A stretch of DNA of 64,000 nt. Source: Pseudoduganella lurida (GTDB lineage: Bacteria; Pseudomonadota; Gammaproteobacteria; Burkholderiales; Burkholderiaceae_D). Below, piece after piece: positions 1 to 8,959 of this stretch. Position numbers and translations under genes: made by a program. The DNA is taken from positions 930,001 through 994,000 of the forward strand of contig NZ_VLLB01000001.1 of the NCBI RefSeq assembly GCF_007830455.1, read 5' to 3'. The notes under the pieces were generated by a model that saw nothing but the letters and a program-made list of their open reading frames with translations, did no database searches and had not been told where the DNA came from. The number at the start of each line of letters is the position of its first letter. Within the stretch, counting starts at the first letter, position 1.

Positions 1-25
1 CACCGGTGCAGGCGCTCGATGCTGG

Positions 26-68
26 GCTCGTGTCCGAAAACGGGGTTGACCCCAGGGTGGACACGAGC
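26..68. repeat. Palindromic intergenic repeat, copy 1
   Basis: Perfect 10-bp arms GCTCGTGTCC and GGACACGAGC enclose a core with a second palindrome (GGGGT-TG-ACCCC). It starts 12 bp beyond the stop codon of the LysR gene, so it could also act as a transcription terminator. Related copies lie at 17369-17410 and 17485-17526 and share the arms and a trailing ACCGT-like flank. It resembles a REP-type element. No REP-associated transposase is present in the window. Confidence 0.75.
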
Positions 69-79
69 TGGACCGTCGG

Positions 80-1003
80 TCAGTCTTGCCAGAAGTGGCG
101 CGCCAGGTCGCCGGTGCGGAAGGACGTGACGATGAAATCGACGAAGACGCGCACCTTGGCGGGCACCAGCTTGCGGCTCGAGTAGTAGATCGACAGGGGC
201 CGGGTTTCCGCGTGCCAGCCGGGCAGGATGCGCACCAGCGCGCCATTGGCCAGCAGCGGGCCGACATGCGGCAGCGGCAGCAGCGTGATGCCGAGGCCGG
301 ATGCGGCGGCGCGGGCCAGCGCTTCGGGGTCGTCCATCGTGACGACCTGGCGCGGCGTGGCGACGACCTCCTGGCCGGCCGCGTCGCGCAGTGTCCACGG
401 GGTGACGCGGCCGGTGGCCGGCGCGCGGCGCACCAGGCCGTCGTGGCGTGCCAGGTCGGCCGGCGCCACGGGCGCGGCATGCCGGTCGAGATAGGCCGGC
501 GCCGCCACCAGCACGATCTTCACGCGCGTCAGCTCCCGCGCGATCAGCCCTTCCGTCAGTTCCAGCCCGCCGCCGATGGCCGCGTCCAGACCCTGCGCCA
601 CGACGTCCACCGGCCGGTTATCGAAGTGCAGGTCCGGCACCACGTCCGGATACCGGGCCAGGAATTCCGCCAGCAGCGGCACGATGTATTCGCGCCCCAC
701 CGTGTGCGCCAGCGCGATCTTCAGCGGGCCGGCCGGCTTGCCGGCGCCCTGCCGCAGGTCCGTCAGCGCGTCGCCGATCTCGCGCCATGGCAGCCGCACC
801 TGGGCGTACAGGCGCGCCCCCTCGGTCGTCAGGGACAGGCTGCGCGTGCTGCGCTGGAACAGCCGCACGCCCAGTTCGGCCTCCAGTCGCGCGACGTTCT
901 TGCTGACGGCGGCCGGCGTCAATCCCAGCACCCGGGCGGCGGCGGAGAAGCTGCCGGCATCGGCGGACTGGAGGAAAGCGTCGAGAAAACTGTTCAGTTC
1001 CAT
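80..1003 (-). CDS. LysR-family transcriptional regulator
   Basis: 307 aa, the usual LysR length. Residues about 1-60 form the winged helix-turn-helix (FSAAARVLGLTPAAVSKNVARLE), and about 90-295 the periplasmic-binding-protein-like effector domain with the RPVDVVAQGLDAAIGGG segment typical of the CrgA/DsdC-like group. It is divergent from the SDR gene at 1113, with 109 bp between the two starts. LysR regulators usually control a divergent neighbour, so the SDR is the likely target. The effector is unknown. The palindromic repeat at 26-68 lies just beyond its stop codon. Confidence 0.93.
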   Translation of the reverse strand: MELNSFLDAFLQSADAGSFSAAARVLGLTPAAVSKNVARLEAELGVRLFQRSTRSLSLTTEGARLYAQVRLPWREIGDALTDLRQGAGKPAGPLKIALAHTVGREYIVPLLAEFLARYPDVVPDLHFDNRPVDVVAQGLDAAIGGGLELTEGLIARELTRVKIVLVAAPAYLDRHAAPVAPADLARHDGLVRRAPATGRVTPWTLRDAAGQEVVATPRQVVTMDDPEALARAAASGLGITLLPLPHVGPLLANGALVRILPGWHAETRPLSIYYSSRKLVPAKVRVFVDFIVTSFRTGDLARHFWQD

Positions 1004-1020
1004 GCCGTGATCTTATACCC

Positions 1021-1034
1021 ACAGTTGAAACTGT
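1021..1034. promoter_or_regulatory. Candidate LysR operator between lysR and SDR gene
   Basis: The 14-bp perfect palindrome ACAGTT-GA-AACTGT lies in the 109-bp divergent spacer, 18 bp upstream of the LysR start. This is the position expected for an autoregulatory LysR recognition site. The call rests on symmetry and location only. Confidence 0.4.
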
Positions 1035-1112
1035 TGGCACTTTTTGCAGGCTACCGCGATGGAATGCGGAAGAAGATACTGGCCTCATTCCCACCACCGC
1101 AAGGAGATCGAC

Positions 1113-1889
1113 ATGAACACCACGCAAAGCAACGGCAATCAGATCACGCACAAGCCCCTGGCCGGCAAGGTTGCCTTCATCAACGGCGGTTCGCGCGGCA
1201 TCGGTGCCGCCACGGCACGCCGCCTGGCCGCGGACGGCGCCACGGTCGCCATCGGCTACGCCGCATCGACCGCCGCGGCCGAAGCCCTGGTGGCCGACAT
1301 CACGGCCGCTGGCGGCACGGCCCTGGCGATCCGCGCGGACGCCGCCGATGCAGCTGCCCTGGCCGATGCCATCGACAGCGTCGCGGCCCGCTACGGCCGC
1401 CTCGACATCCTCGTCAACAACGCCGGCATCCTGCGCCTGGGCGGCATCGACCAGTTCTCGCTGGCCGACTTCGACGACACCGTGGCCGTGAATGTGCGCT
1501 CGGTCTTCGTCGCCTCGAAAGCCGCCGCGGCGCACATGGGCGAAGGCGGCCGCATCGTCAACGTGAGCAGCACGAATGCGCTACGCATGCCGTTCCAGGG
1601 CGGCGCCGTCTACGCGATGAGCAAGTCGGCCCTGACGGGACTGGCGAAAGGCCTGGCACGCGACCTGGGCCCGCGCGGCATCACCGTCAACAACGTGCTG
1701 CCCGGCCCCGTCGACACGGACATGAATCCGGCCGACACGGACTTCGCGGCCGCGCTGCACGGCCTGATGGCGCTGCCGCGGCATGGCAAAGCGGAGGAAG
1801 TGGCGGCCATGATCGCGTGGGTGGCCAGCCCCGAGGCGGCCTTCGTCACGGGTGCGGACCTGGCCATCGATGGCGGCTTCGCGGCGTAG
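1113..1889 (+). CDS. SDR-family oxidoreductase
   Basis: 258 aa classical short-chain dehydrogenase. The start at 1113 is preceded by AAGGAG; an upstream in-frame ATG at 1044 has no such site and would add 23 residues. The cofactor motif is GGSRGIG (about 25-31, with Asn in place of the usual preceding Thr). The NNAG segment is at about 102-105, the catalytic Ser near 152-153, and the YxxxK pair at Tyr167 and Lys171. It resembles FabG-like 3-oxoacyl reductases and other broad SDRs. The substrate cannot be read from the sequence. It is probably controlled by the divergent LysR gene. Confidence 0.9.
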   Translation: MNTTQSNGNQITHKPLAGKVAFINGGSRGIGAATARRLAADGATVAIGYAASTAAAEALVADITAAGGTALAIRADAADAAALADAIDSVAARYGRLDILVNNAGILRLGGIDQFSLADFDDTVAVNVRSVFVASKAAAAHMGEGGRIVNVSSTNALRMPFQGGAVYAMSKSALTGLAKGLARDLGPRGITVNNVLPGPVDTDMNPADTDFAAALHGLMALPRHGKAEEVAAMIAWVASPEAAFVTGADLAIDGGFAA

Positions 1890-1912
1890 GCTACACGGAC
1901 CGACGCAGCCGT

Positions 1913-3265
1913 TCAGACGATGAAGTCGAACAGCGACAGCCGCGACGTCTGCTGCAGCAGGCCGGACAGGGTGTAGCCGCCCGCGCCGGCACCGGTGTAG
2001 TCCGGCGTGCCGGCCGCCGTGCCGGCAGCGGCCGTGTCGAGCGCGGCCAGCGCATCGCGCTGTTCGGCCAGCGCCGCGATCTCGTCCTGCGTTTTCGCGG
2101 CGGTGGTGGCGACGGCGCCGCCATGGCCCAGCTGCTGCGCGAGGCTGGCCGCCAGCCGGTCGGCCAGGCCGTTGCCCGGTTCGGCAAACAGGTCCATCAC
2201 GGCCTGCGGATCGGCGGCGATGGCGGCGTCGAGCCGCTCCGCATCGACGGCCAGCGTGCCGCCGCGCACCGTGATCCCGATCGCCGCCAGGGCCGCCGTG
2301 TCGCTCCCCTGCAGCGTGCGCGCGACCTGCGCGCTCACCTGCCCCACCACGGAATTGGTCGCCGCATCCTCGCCCTTCAGCGCGGCGAGCCCCTTCCCAA
2401 GCCCGTTGACGGCGGCGGCGAAGTCCTGCACGTTGCGGCCGATCGCCCCGGCATCGCCGCTGAGCGTGACCGTGCTGCTGCCGGGCGCCTTCAGCGTCAG
2501 CGTGACGCCGGCCACCGCGCCCGCCAACGTGTTGGAGGCGCTCCGGATGGCCTTCCCGTCGACGGTCAGCTGCGCATCGCGCGGCCCGGCCGTCTGCTTC
2601 AGTCCCGTGGGTTCCGGCGGCTGCCACGTCAGCATGTCTTCCAGCGTGGCGTCGCCGGCCACCTCGATGCGCATCGCATTCGCGGCACCCGTCTGCCCCG
2701 TCATGCGCAGCTGGTAGCCCTTCTCGCCCGGCACCACCTCCGCGTCCACGCCGGCCGCCCGCAGCTTGTCGGCGATGCCCGCCAGGCTGCTGCTGGCCCC
2801 ATCGATACGCACCGTCTTCGTCGCGTCGCCCACCGACACGCGGATCACCGTGATCGCGCCGGTGCCGAGCGGCGCCGATGCGTCCTTCACGGCCGGCGCC
2901 ACCAGCTGCTGCGCCTGCGCCAGCTGCTGCACCTCCACCTGGTGCGTCGCCAGGGCCGGACTGGCGCTGGTGAGCGTCACGCCGACCGCGGTGCCGGTGG
3001 CCGCGGCGCTGAACTGCATGCCGTGCGTCTTCAGCGACTTCAGCGTGGCCTGCAGCCCGTCGAGGGTCGTCGACAGCGCACCGAGGGTGGCGAGCCGCGT
3101 CGCATCCTTTTCGATGCGGCCATCGAGCACCTGCACGCCGGCGCTGCGGGCGGCGGTGCCCGACGCGCTTTTCGTGGTGGCCGTGCCTTGCAGTCCGCTG
3201 CCACCCTGCAGGTAGGCCGAGATGGGGGAATTGGCGATATTCATGGACCGATTATCGGTCGTCAT
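1913..3265 (-). CDS. fliD: Flagellar hook-associated protein 2 (filament cap, FliD)
   Basis: 450 aa. It has a FliD_N region near the start (SPISAYLQGGSGLQGT, then a coiled segment and VEVQQLAQAQQ), which matches the family's conserved LAQAQ block, and a C-terminal FliD_C region ending in LFDFIV. FliD caps the filament tip and guides flagellin folding after export. The start at 3265 has GGGAAG upstream; an internal Met at 3244 is weaker. No other flagellar gene lies nearby: it faces the SDR gene with a 23-bp gap and diverges from a PEP-CTERM gene. It is therefore an orphan or secondary cap gene, and its partner flagellin must be elsewhere. Confidence 0.85.
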   Translation of the reverse strand: MTTDNRSMNIANSPISAYLQGGSGLQGTATTKSASGTAARSAGVQVLDGRIEKDATRLATLGALSTTLDGLQATLKSLKTHGMQFSAAATGTAVGVTLTSASPALATHQVEVQQLAQAQQLVAPAVKDASAPLGTGAITVIRVSVGDATKTVRIDGASSSLAGIADKLRAAGVDAEVVPGEKGYQLRMTGQTGAANAMRIEVAGDATLEDMLTWQPPEPTGLKQTAGPRDAQLTVDGKAIRSASNTLAGAVAGVTLTLKAPGSSTVTLSGDAGAIGRNVQDFAAAVNGLGKGLAALKGEDAATNSVVGQVSAQVARTLQGSDTAALAAIGITVRGGTLAVDAERLDAAIAADPQAVMDLFAEPGNGLADRLAASLAQQLGHGGAVATTAAKTQDEIAALAEQRDALAALDTAAAGTAAGTPDYTGAGAGGYTLSGLLQQTSRLSLFDFIV

Positions 3266-3436
3266 GCTGTCTTCCCATTAACGGAACAGGCCGCTAAAAG
3301 AACCGCATACCGGACCTTTGACGGTCGGCATTCGTGAAGCAGCGGTATCGGAATCGTCCTCGCTGGTGTCGACTTTTCTTACATCTAGCAAATTGCTATC
3401 CACCAGGCGTCCTTGCAAATCAAGCACTTGGCGCAC

Positions 3437-3452
3437 TGGCATTTCTTTTGCT
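3437..3452 (+). promoter_or_regulatory. Sigma-54 (-24/-12) promoter of the PEP-CTERM gene
   Basis: TGGCATTTCTTTTGCT has the invariant GG (3438-3439) and GC (3450-3451) exactly 10 nt apart and matches the TGGCAC-N5-TTGCW consensus closely. A start about 12 nt downstream gives a leader of about 26 nt before the ATG at 3489. PEP-CTERM genes in other bacteria are known to carry RpoN promoters driven by the PrsK/PrsR pair. Confidence 0.75.
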
Positions 3453-3488
3453 TGACAGTCTCGCAACATACAATAAACGGGGTGTCAC

Positions 3489-4121
3489 ATGAAAGCCATC
3501 TGCCTGCGGGCCGGGCGCGCGCTCGCGGCCTGCCTGCTCTGTCTTGCCGTCGCCGGTCCCGCCGCCGCCGCGGCCATCACCTACCGCTTCGACACCCTCG
3601 GCGACGGCACGGTACTGACAGACCAGTACGCCGGCCTGCACTTCACCAATGCCACGGTGCTGGAAGCGGGCATTTCATTGAACGACGCCCTGTTCCCGCC
3701 CCGTTCCGGCAACGCCGTGCTGTTCGACGATGGCGGCCCGATCGCCGTCCTGTTCGATGCGCCGGTGCTGAGCGTGTTCGGCTACGTGACCTACTCCGAG
3801 GGCATGTCGATGCTGGCCTACGGCAGCACCGGCAACCTGCTGGCCGCCATCACGGCGCATTACATCAGCAATGTCGATGGCGGCTCCGGCGACCCGGGCA
3901 GCACGCCGAACGAGCTGCTGGGCTTTGCCAGCACCGGCGAACTGATCGCGCGCGTGGAATTCCGGTCCGCGCAGTCCGGCAATTCGTTCACGCTGGACGA
4001 CCTGACCGTGACGGCCGACGCGGCCGCTGTGCCGGAACCGGGCAGCCTGGCACTGGTGCTGCCGCCCCTCGCCGTGCTGGTGTTCATGATGCGCCGGCGT
4101 GCCGGCCGGCGCCGCTGCTGA
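3489..4121 (+). CDS. PEP-CTERM sorting-domain surface protein
   Basis: 210 aa. It has a Sec signal peptide at 1-28 (AACLLCLAVAGPAAAAA) and a compact beta-rich body. The C-terminal sorting tag has Pro-Glu-Pro at 182-184, a hydrophobic stretch (LALVLPPLAVLVFMM) and an Arg-rich end (RRRAGRRRC). By family knowledge the tag is recognised by exosortase EpsH/XrtA, which cleaves it during surface display linked to exopolysaccharide. No exosortase is in the window, as is usual for these scattered substrates. A sigma-54 promoter precedes it and a hairpin follows it. The function of the body is unknown. Confidence 0.88.
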   Translation: MKAICLRAGRALAACLLCLAVAGPAAAAAITYRFDTLGDGTVLTDQYAGLHFTNATVLEAGISLNDALFPPRSGNAVLFDDGGPIAVLFDAPVLSVFGYVTYSEGMSMLAYGSTGNLLAAITAHYISNVDGGSGDPGSTPNELLGFASTGELIARVEFRSAQSGNSFTLDDLTVTADAAAVPEPGSLALVLPPLAVLVFMMRRRAGRRRC

Positions 4122-4138
4122 GCGCCGCAAACTTGCAG

Positions 4139-4157
4139 AGGCGCGGCTGTCGCGCCT
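4139..4157 (+). terminator. Hairpin after the PEP-CTERM gene (possible terminator)
   Basis: AGGCGCG-GCTGT-CGCGCCT forms a 7-bp GC-rich stem with a 5-nt loop, 18 bp beyond the PEP-CTERM stop and ahead of the next gene's ribosome site. It has only a short pyrimidine tail (TTCCCC), so termination may be partial. It separates the sigma-54 transcript from the following exported-protein genes. Confidence 0.45.
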
Positions 4158-4214
4158 TCCCCATCGATGTTCTTGCGCTGTGCGCCGCCATCGGCGCGCT
4201 TGAAGGAGTCCGGT

Positions 4215-7200
4215 ATGCGAGTCTTCCGTCTGGCGATGTGCCTCGCCGCACTCAGCGGCGCCCTGTGCGGCGGGAGCGCGGGCGCCGGCAGCCTGGGTGC
4301 GCCTTCCCTGAGCCCGGCCAGCATCACGGCGGGCACGCCGGCCACGGTGAAGTTCACCGTCACGATCACCGATCCGAACTACGTGGCCGGCAGCGCCAAC
4401 GTCCAGCGGCTGAAGGCCGACGGCACGGTGCAGGGCGTTGCCGGCCTGCTGCACGACGACGGCCGCGCCGGCGACGCCACGGCCGGCGACGGCCTCTACA
4501 CGCTCGACCTGCCGCTCAACGAAACTGCCGCGGGCACGCTCCGCTTCCAGGTCTCGGCCGCCTACCGCAACGAGCCGCGGCGCACGGTGGCCGGCCCGCT
4601 CGCCGTGACGGTCGACGCGGCATCGGCCGCACCGCGCCTGGACGGGGCGGCGTTCAGCATCGGCAGCACGGCCGCCGGCACGGCGGTCACCGGCCTGGTC
4701 ACCGTGGCGGTCGAAGCGGCGGCCCCGCCGGCCACGCTTGTGCTGCAGAAGATCGATGCGAACGGCGCCGTGATCGCCACCGCCGGCACGCTCCATGACG
4801 ACGGCATGGAAGGCGATGCCACCGCTGGCGACAAGCTGTATTCGCTGGGCGCCACGGTCCTGGAAAACACGCCCGGCACGCTCCGCTACCGCGTGGCCGG
4901 CACCTTCCCCGGCTACGCACAGGCCGTGTATTCGAACGTGGTGAGCGTGGCGATCACGGGCACGGCCACCAGCGTGGAGATTACATCGCCGGCCGGCGGC
5001 GCCTACCTGAACACGCCCGTCGTCACCGTCTCCGGCAAGGTGGGCGATCCGGGCGCGCGGGTCACGCTCAACGGGGTGTCCGCCGTGTTGAGCGGCACCG
5101 ACTTCAATGCGTCGGTGCCGCTCAACGAAGGGCCGAACACGGTCACGGCGGTGGCCACCAACAGCGGCGGCAGCACCACCACCAGCAGCATCCTGGTGAC
5201 GCTGGACACCACCGCGCCGAAGGTGGAGATCTACTCGCCCGCGGCGGGCGGCACCACGGGCGCGGCCAGCGTGACCGTCAGCGGCATGGTCAACGACATC
5301 GTGGTGGGTACCGTCAATCCGCAGCAGGCCACGGTCACCGTCAACGGCATCGCCGCCGAGGTGCTGAACCGCACCTTCGTGGCGAAGGACGTGCCGCTGG
5401 CCGCCGGCAGCAACACGGTGCAGGCCACGGCCACCGACCGCGCCGGCAACCGCGCCACCACCAGCGCCACCGTCACGCGGCTGGCCGCCGGCGGCCTGCA
5501 GCTCGTCTCCGGCAACGACCAGCGCGGTGCCGCCGGCGGCGTGCTGGCCGCGCCGCTGGTGGTGCTGCTGACCGATGCGCAGGGTGCGCCCGTCGCCAAC
5601 AAGCCCGTCGTGTTCCGCGTGGTGGGGCTGGACGGCACGCTGAGCGCGAACCTGCTGCCGGGAAGCGCGGCGCTGTCGGCCCTGGCCGTCAACAGCGACA
5701 GCGAGGGCAAGGCGCGCGCGTTCTACCGGCTCGGCAGCCGCGCCGGCGGCGGCAACCTGGTCGAGGCCAGTTCGGCCGCGGCGCAGGCCACCGTCGATCT
5801 CGTGGCGACCGGCACGCCGGGCGGCGCGCGGCTGATGGTGGTCGATTCGGGCAACAACCAGACGGGCGTGGTGGGCCAGGCGCTGCCCTTCCCCTTCATC
5901 GCCATCGTCACGGACGATCACAACAACCGCCTCGCCAGCATTCCCGTCACGTTCACCGTCAAGGATGGCGGCGGCGGCTTCGGCACGGCACGCGCGACCA
6001 CCTGGCAGACCGCCAGCGACAGCGATGGCCGGGTGGCGGCCACGCTGTTCCTCGGGCCCGAACAGGGCGTCAACAACAATGTGGTGGAAGCCAATTTCAA
6101 TGGCGGCAGCGGCTTCGCGGCGGCGTTCACGGCGAACGGCCTGGTACCGGGGCCGGCCGCGCAGACCCGCATCAGCGGCGTGGTGCTCGACAACAGCAAC
6201 CAGCCGATCCCCGGCGTGACGATGCGGCTGCTGCAGATCACGCAGGGCAACCGCAGCAATATCCCGCAGGAGATGGCGCCCGCCGTGCGCACCGACGCCC
6301 AGGGCCAGTTCACGATGACGGGCGTGCCTGTCGGCGTGTTCAAGCTGATGGCCGATGGCGGCACGGCCACCCGCGACGGCGTGTGGCCGACCCTCGACTT
6401 CGACATGGTCACCGTCTCCGGCCAGAACAACACGCTGGGCATGCCCATCTTCCTGCCGGCGCTCAATCCGAACAACCGCCTGTGCGTGAGCGAGACGACC
6501 GGCGGCACGCTCACGCTGCCGGAAGTGCCGGGTTTCGCGCTGCAGATCGCGCCCGGCTCGGCCACCTTCCCGGGCGGCTCGCGCAGCGGCTGCGTGCACG
6601 TCACGCCCGTCAACATGGACAAGGTGCCGATGGCGCCCGGCTTCGGCCAGCAGCCCCGCTTCGTCGTCACCATCCAGCCCGTCGGCACGCACTTCAGTCC
6701 CGCGGCGCGCATGACCATCCCCAACGTGGACGGCCTGGCGCCGCGTGCCGTCACGGAGATGTATTCGTACGACCACGACCTGGCCAGCTTCGTGGCGATC
6801 GGCAGCGCCACCGTCAGCGCCGATGGCGCCACCATCACCTCCGACCCGGGTGCCGGCGTCATCAAGGCCGGCTGGCACTGCGGCGGCGACCCGAACACCT
6901 CCGGCTCGGCCGGCAGCTGCCCCACCTGCAAGAAATGCGAAGGCGCCAGCTGCATCGCGGACGACAGCCAGCGCCCGCCCGACCTGTGCAAGGAGTGCAA
7001 GAACGGCACGCCCGTCGACAAGTACGACAGCAGCTGGCGGGACGATGCCACGGTGGGCGCCAGCGCCAACCTGCCGGACGGGCTGAAGGACGCGCTGGAG
7101 AATGGTCTGAACCGCATCCCCGGCGTGAACATCACGCTGTCGGAAGTGAAGCTGAGCGCCTCGGGCAAGGCGAAGGACTGCTGCGATCCGGCCACCGGCA

Positions 7201-7748
7201 ACAGCGTCCCGCTGGGCAAGAAGGAAGGCAAGGCCGCCATCGAGCTGGGCGTGAGCCTGCGCCGCGTGCAGATCTGGCCGCTGCCGCCGACGATGATCGA
7301 CCGGCGCTGGGACGTGACGGTGTTCGGCGAGATCATCGAGGTGCGCATCCTGTTCCTGGCCGGCGTGTTCATCACGAGCGACCTGAAATTCGCCGGCGAG
7401 GGCGGCGTCCGGCTCGATGCCTGCGGCACGGAGAACTGCGCGTTCGGCGGGCTGGGCGCGGAAGTGAATGCGGCGCTGTCGGCCGAGGTGGCGGCCCAGG
7501 GCTGCTTCGACTCGACGGCCACGCAGCAGTACTGCTCGCCCACGATCGACGCGAAGATCACGCCGGTGGCGCTGTCGATCCAGGGCTCGCTCGGCTACAA
7601 CCAGGCCAGCTGCACGGCCGGCATGTCCGGCTTTGCCAAGGTGGCCGGCGTCAAGGCCGCGCTGGAATTCAAGCTGCCGCTGCTGCCCACGCTGTCGGTC
7701 GAATACGAGATGTTCGGCGGCTTCTGCATCATCGGCAATTGCGGATGA
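4215..7748 (+). CDS. Large secreted multi-domain Ig-like protein
   Basis: 1177 aa. The start at 4215 has AAGGAG upstream; an in-frame ATG at 4167 would spoil the signal peptide (1-24). In order: two choice-of-anchor-X-like modules, each with LHDDG...GDATAGD.LY (about 25-255); two bacterial Ig/filamin-like repeats (about 255-425); two Big_1/invasin-like modules (about 430-655); a carboxypeptidase-regulatory-like domain beginning ISGVVLD (about 656-740); a ZU5-like segment; a Cys-rich stretch with three CxxC pairs (about 895-935); and a C-terminal domain of about 220 residues with several Cys pairs that I do not recognise. The architecture recalls the N-terminal parts of RHS-type surface proteins, but no RHS repeats follow. 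It is first of four exported-protein genes. Function unknown. Confidence 0.8.
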   Translation: MRVFRLAMCLAALSGALCGGSAGAGSLGAPSLSPASITAGTPATVKFTVTITDPNYVAGSANVQRLKADGTVQGVAGLLHDDGRAGDATAGDGLYTLDLPLNETAAGTLRFQVSAAYRNEPRRTVAGPLAVTVDAASAAPRLDGAAFSIGSTAAGTAVTGLVTVAVEAAAPPATLVLQKIDANGAVIATAGTLHDDGMEGDATAGDKLYSLGATVLENTPGTLRYRVAGTFPGYAQAVYSNVVSVAITGTATSVEITSPAGGAYLNTPVVTVSGKVGDPGARVTLNGVSAVLSGTDFNASVPLNEGPNTVTAVATNSGGSTTTSSILVTLDTTAPKVEIYSPAAGGTTGAASVTVSGMVNDIVVGTVNPQQATVTVNGIAAEVLNRTFVAKDVPLAAGSNTVQATATDRAGNRATTSATVTRLAAGGLQLVSGNDQRGAAGGVLAAPLVVLLTDAQGAPVANKPVVFRVVGLDGTLSANLLPGSAALSALAVNSDSEGKARAFYRLGSRAGGGNLVEASSAAAQATVDLVATGTPGGARLMVVDSGNNQTGVVGQALPFPFIAIVTDDHNNRLASIPVTFTVKDGGGGFGTARATTWQTASDSDGRVAATLFLGPEQGVNNNVVEANFNGGSGFAAAFTANGLVPGPAAQTRISGVVLDNSNQPIPGVTMRLLQITQGNRSNIPQEMAPAVRTDAQGQFTMTGVPVGVFKLMADGGTATRDGVWPTLDFDMVTVSGQNNTLGMPIFLPALNPNNRLCVSETTGGTLTLPEVPGFALQIAPGSATFPGGSRSGCVHVTPVNMDKVPMAPGFGQQPRFVVTIQPVGTHFSPAARMTIPNVDGLAPRAVTEMYSYDHDLASFVAIGSATVSADGATITSDPGAGVIKAGWHCGGDPNTSGSAGSCPTCKKCEGASCIADDSQRPPDLCKECKNGTPVDKYDSSWRDDATVGASANLPDGLKDALENGLNRIPGVNITLSEVKLSASGKAKDCCDPATGNSVPLGKKEGKAAIELGVSLRRVQIWPLPPTMIDRRWDVTVFGEIIEVRILFLAGVFITSDLKFAGEGGVRLDACGTENCAFGGLGAEVNAALSAEVAAQGCFDSTATQQYCSPTIDAKITPVALSIQGSLGYNQASCTAGMSGFAKVAGVKAALEFKLPLLPTLSVEYEMFGGFCIIGNCG

Positions 7749-7852
7749 GGGCCACCGAAGCAGCAGCCCCCGCGGCAGTCCATTCAGCAGCCCATGCAGC
7801 AGGCCACGCCGCGGGCGATGGCCGCCCCGAACGGAAGATGGAGGAAGCGCCG

Positions 7853-8917
7853 ATGAAGTACCCGACCCATGCCCTTGCCGTCCAGCGGCAGCTGCTGGTT
7901 CCACTGTTCCTGCTGGTCCTGGCGATGGCCGGCCATGCGGGCGCCGCGCCGGCCGCCGCGCCCGAACGCGTGCTCACGCTGGCCCCGGCACCGGGCACGC
8001 CGGCACGCGGCGATACCCAGCTGCTGCTGCCGCAGCCCGCCCTCGCCGCCCGCAGTGCCGACACCAGCGCCGCGCTGCAGGCCAGTACCGCCTTCCTGGC
8101 CGCCGTCCGGGCGCGCGACTGCAATGCCGCGATGACCTACGTCGATGCCGCCGCCTACCGCCTGGGCCCGGGCGACCAGCCGGCCCACTGCCAGCGCATG
8201 TTCGCCTCCTTCGAGCGCTTCGGCGCCTTCACCGTGCAGGCACCCGTGCCCCTGTCGGGCGTCGTGCTGATCCCCCTGAAGCCGCAGGCGCCGGGCGACT
8301 GGCGCGTGCTCACCTTCCGCAAGACCGGCGAACGCTGGCTGTTCTCGGAAAGCCAGGAGCCGGGCTCGCTGGTGCCGCTGGTGCTGTCCGCCCTGCGCAC
8401 CGCCAACCTGGGCGTGCAGCCCGCGCCCGCGCTGGCCAGCCTGCCGCTGCGCACCGTGGTGCTGGAAGACGGCGGCGCGCAGGGCCGGCTGGCGCTGCGC
8501 GCGCGCCTCGTCGCGGGCCCCGCCAGCACGGGGCCGACGGCGGCACTGATGGCCTACTACGCCGGCTGCATTTCCCGCGAAGGCCTGGCGCCGGGCGCGC
8601 TGGAGCGCTACCTGGCCTGCCTGCGGCCGGACCTGCGCAGCGACCTGAAATCGTCCTACGATGCCCAGCCGCCCGATCGCAGGCTGGCGCTGTACAACAG
8701 CCTGACGGCGCCGCGCACGATCGACTACGTGCTGGTCGACGGTCCCACCGCCGTGATCTTCTTTACCGAGACGGCGTCCGGCCGCCACTGGCGCGATGTG
8801 GTGCACCAGACGGCGCCGGGCAGCTTCGCGCTGGACAACCCGATGAAGTCGGGCTCCGTGGACATGGCCCTGAACGGCGAGCGCGTGCGTGCCGCCGTGC
8901 AGGCCCAGGCACGCTGA
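7853..8917 (+). CDS. Exported protein of unknown function
   Basis: 354 aa. Start at 7853 follows GGAGG; the N-terminus is a clear signal peptide (LLVPLFLLVLAMAGHAGA). I recognise no catalytic family. Residues about 75-175 (FLAAVRARDCNAAMTYVDAAAYR... then CQRMF) resemble the SnoaL/NTF2-like pattern of small lipid- or ligand-binding periplasmic domains. A second, similar-looking unit occurs at about 235-345 (MAYYAGCISREGLAPGALERYLACL). It sits between two giant exported proteins in the same direction, with gaps of 104 and 42 bp, and is probably cotranscribed with them. Confidence 0.75.
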   Translation: MKYPTHALAVQRQLLVPLFLLVLAMAGHAGAAPAAAPERVLTLAPAPGTPARGDTQLLLPQPALAARSADTSAALQASTAFLAAVRARDCNAAMTYVDAAAYRLGPGDQPAHCQRMFASFERFGAFTVQAPVPLSGVVLIPLKPQAPGDWRVLTFRKTGERWLFSESQEPGSLVPLVLSALRTANLGVQPAPALASLPLRTVVLEDGGAQGRLALRARLVAGPASTGPTAALMAYYAGCISREGLAPGALERYLACLRPDLRSDLKSSYDAQPPDRRLALYNSLTAPRTIDYVLVDGPTAVIFFTETASGRHWRDVVHQTAPGSFALDNPMKSGSVDMALNGERVRAAVQAQAR

Positions 8918-8959
8918 GCGGCCGTCTCCCTTCCTGGCAACCTACCAACGAGGCCCGCG

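Noticed and set aside
1035..1047. TGGCAC...TTGC-like element resembling a sigma-54 promoter upstream of the SDR gene
   Set aside because: GG and GC are only 8 nt apart instead of the required 10, so RNA polymerase with RpoN would not recognise it.
86..3337. A 1083-codon plus-strand frame spanning the LysR, SDR and FliD genes
   Set aside because: Composition is Arg/Gln/Gly-rich with no domains, and it crosses three genes that have clear family matches.
3675..7904. A very long open frame on the minus strand antisense to the Ig-like gene
   Set aside because: It is low-complexity His/Arg/Gly-rich translation with no domains; in GC-rich DNA the antisense frame stays open. The plus-strand frame has a signal peptide and recognisable domains.
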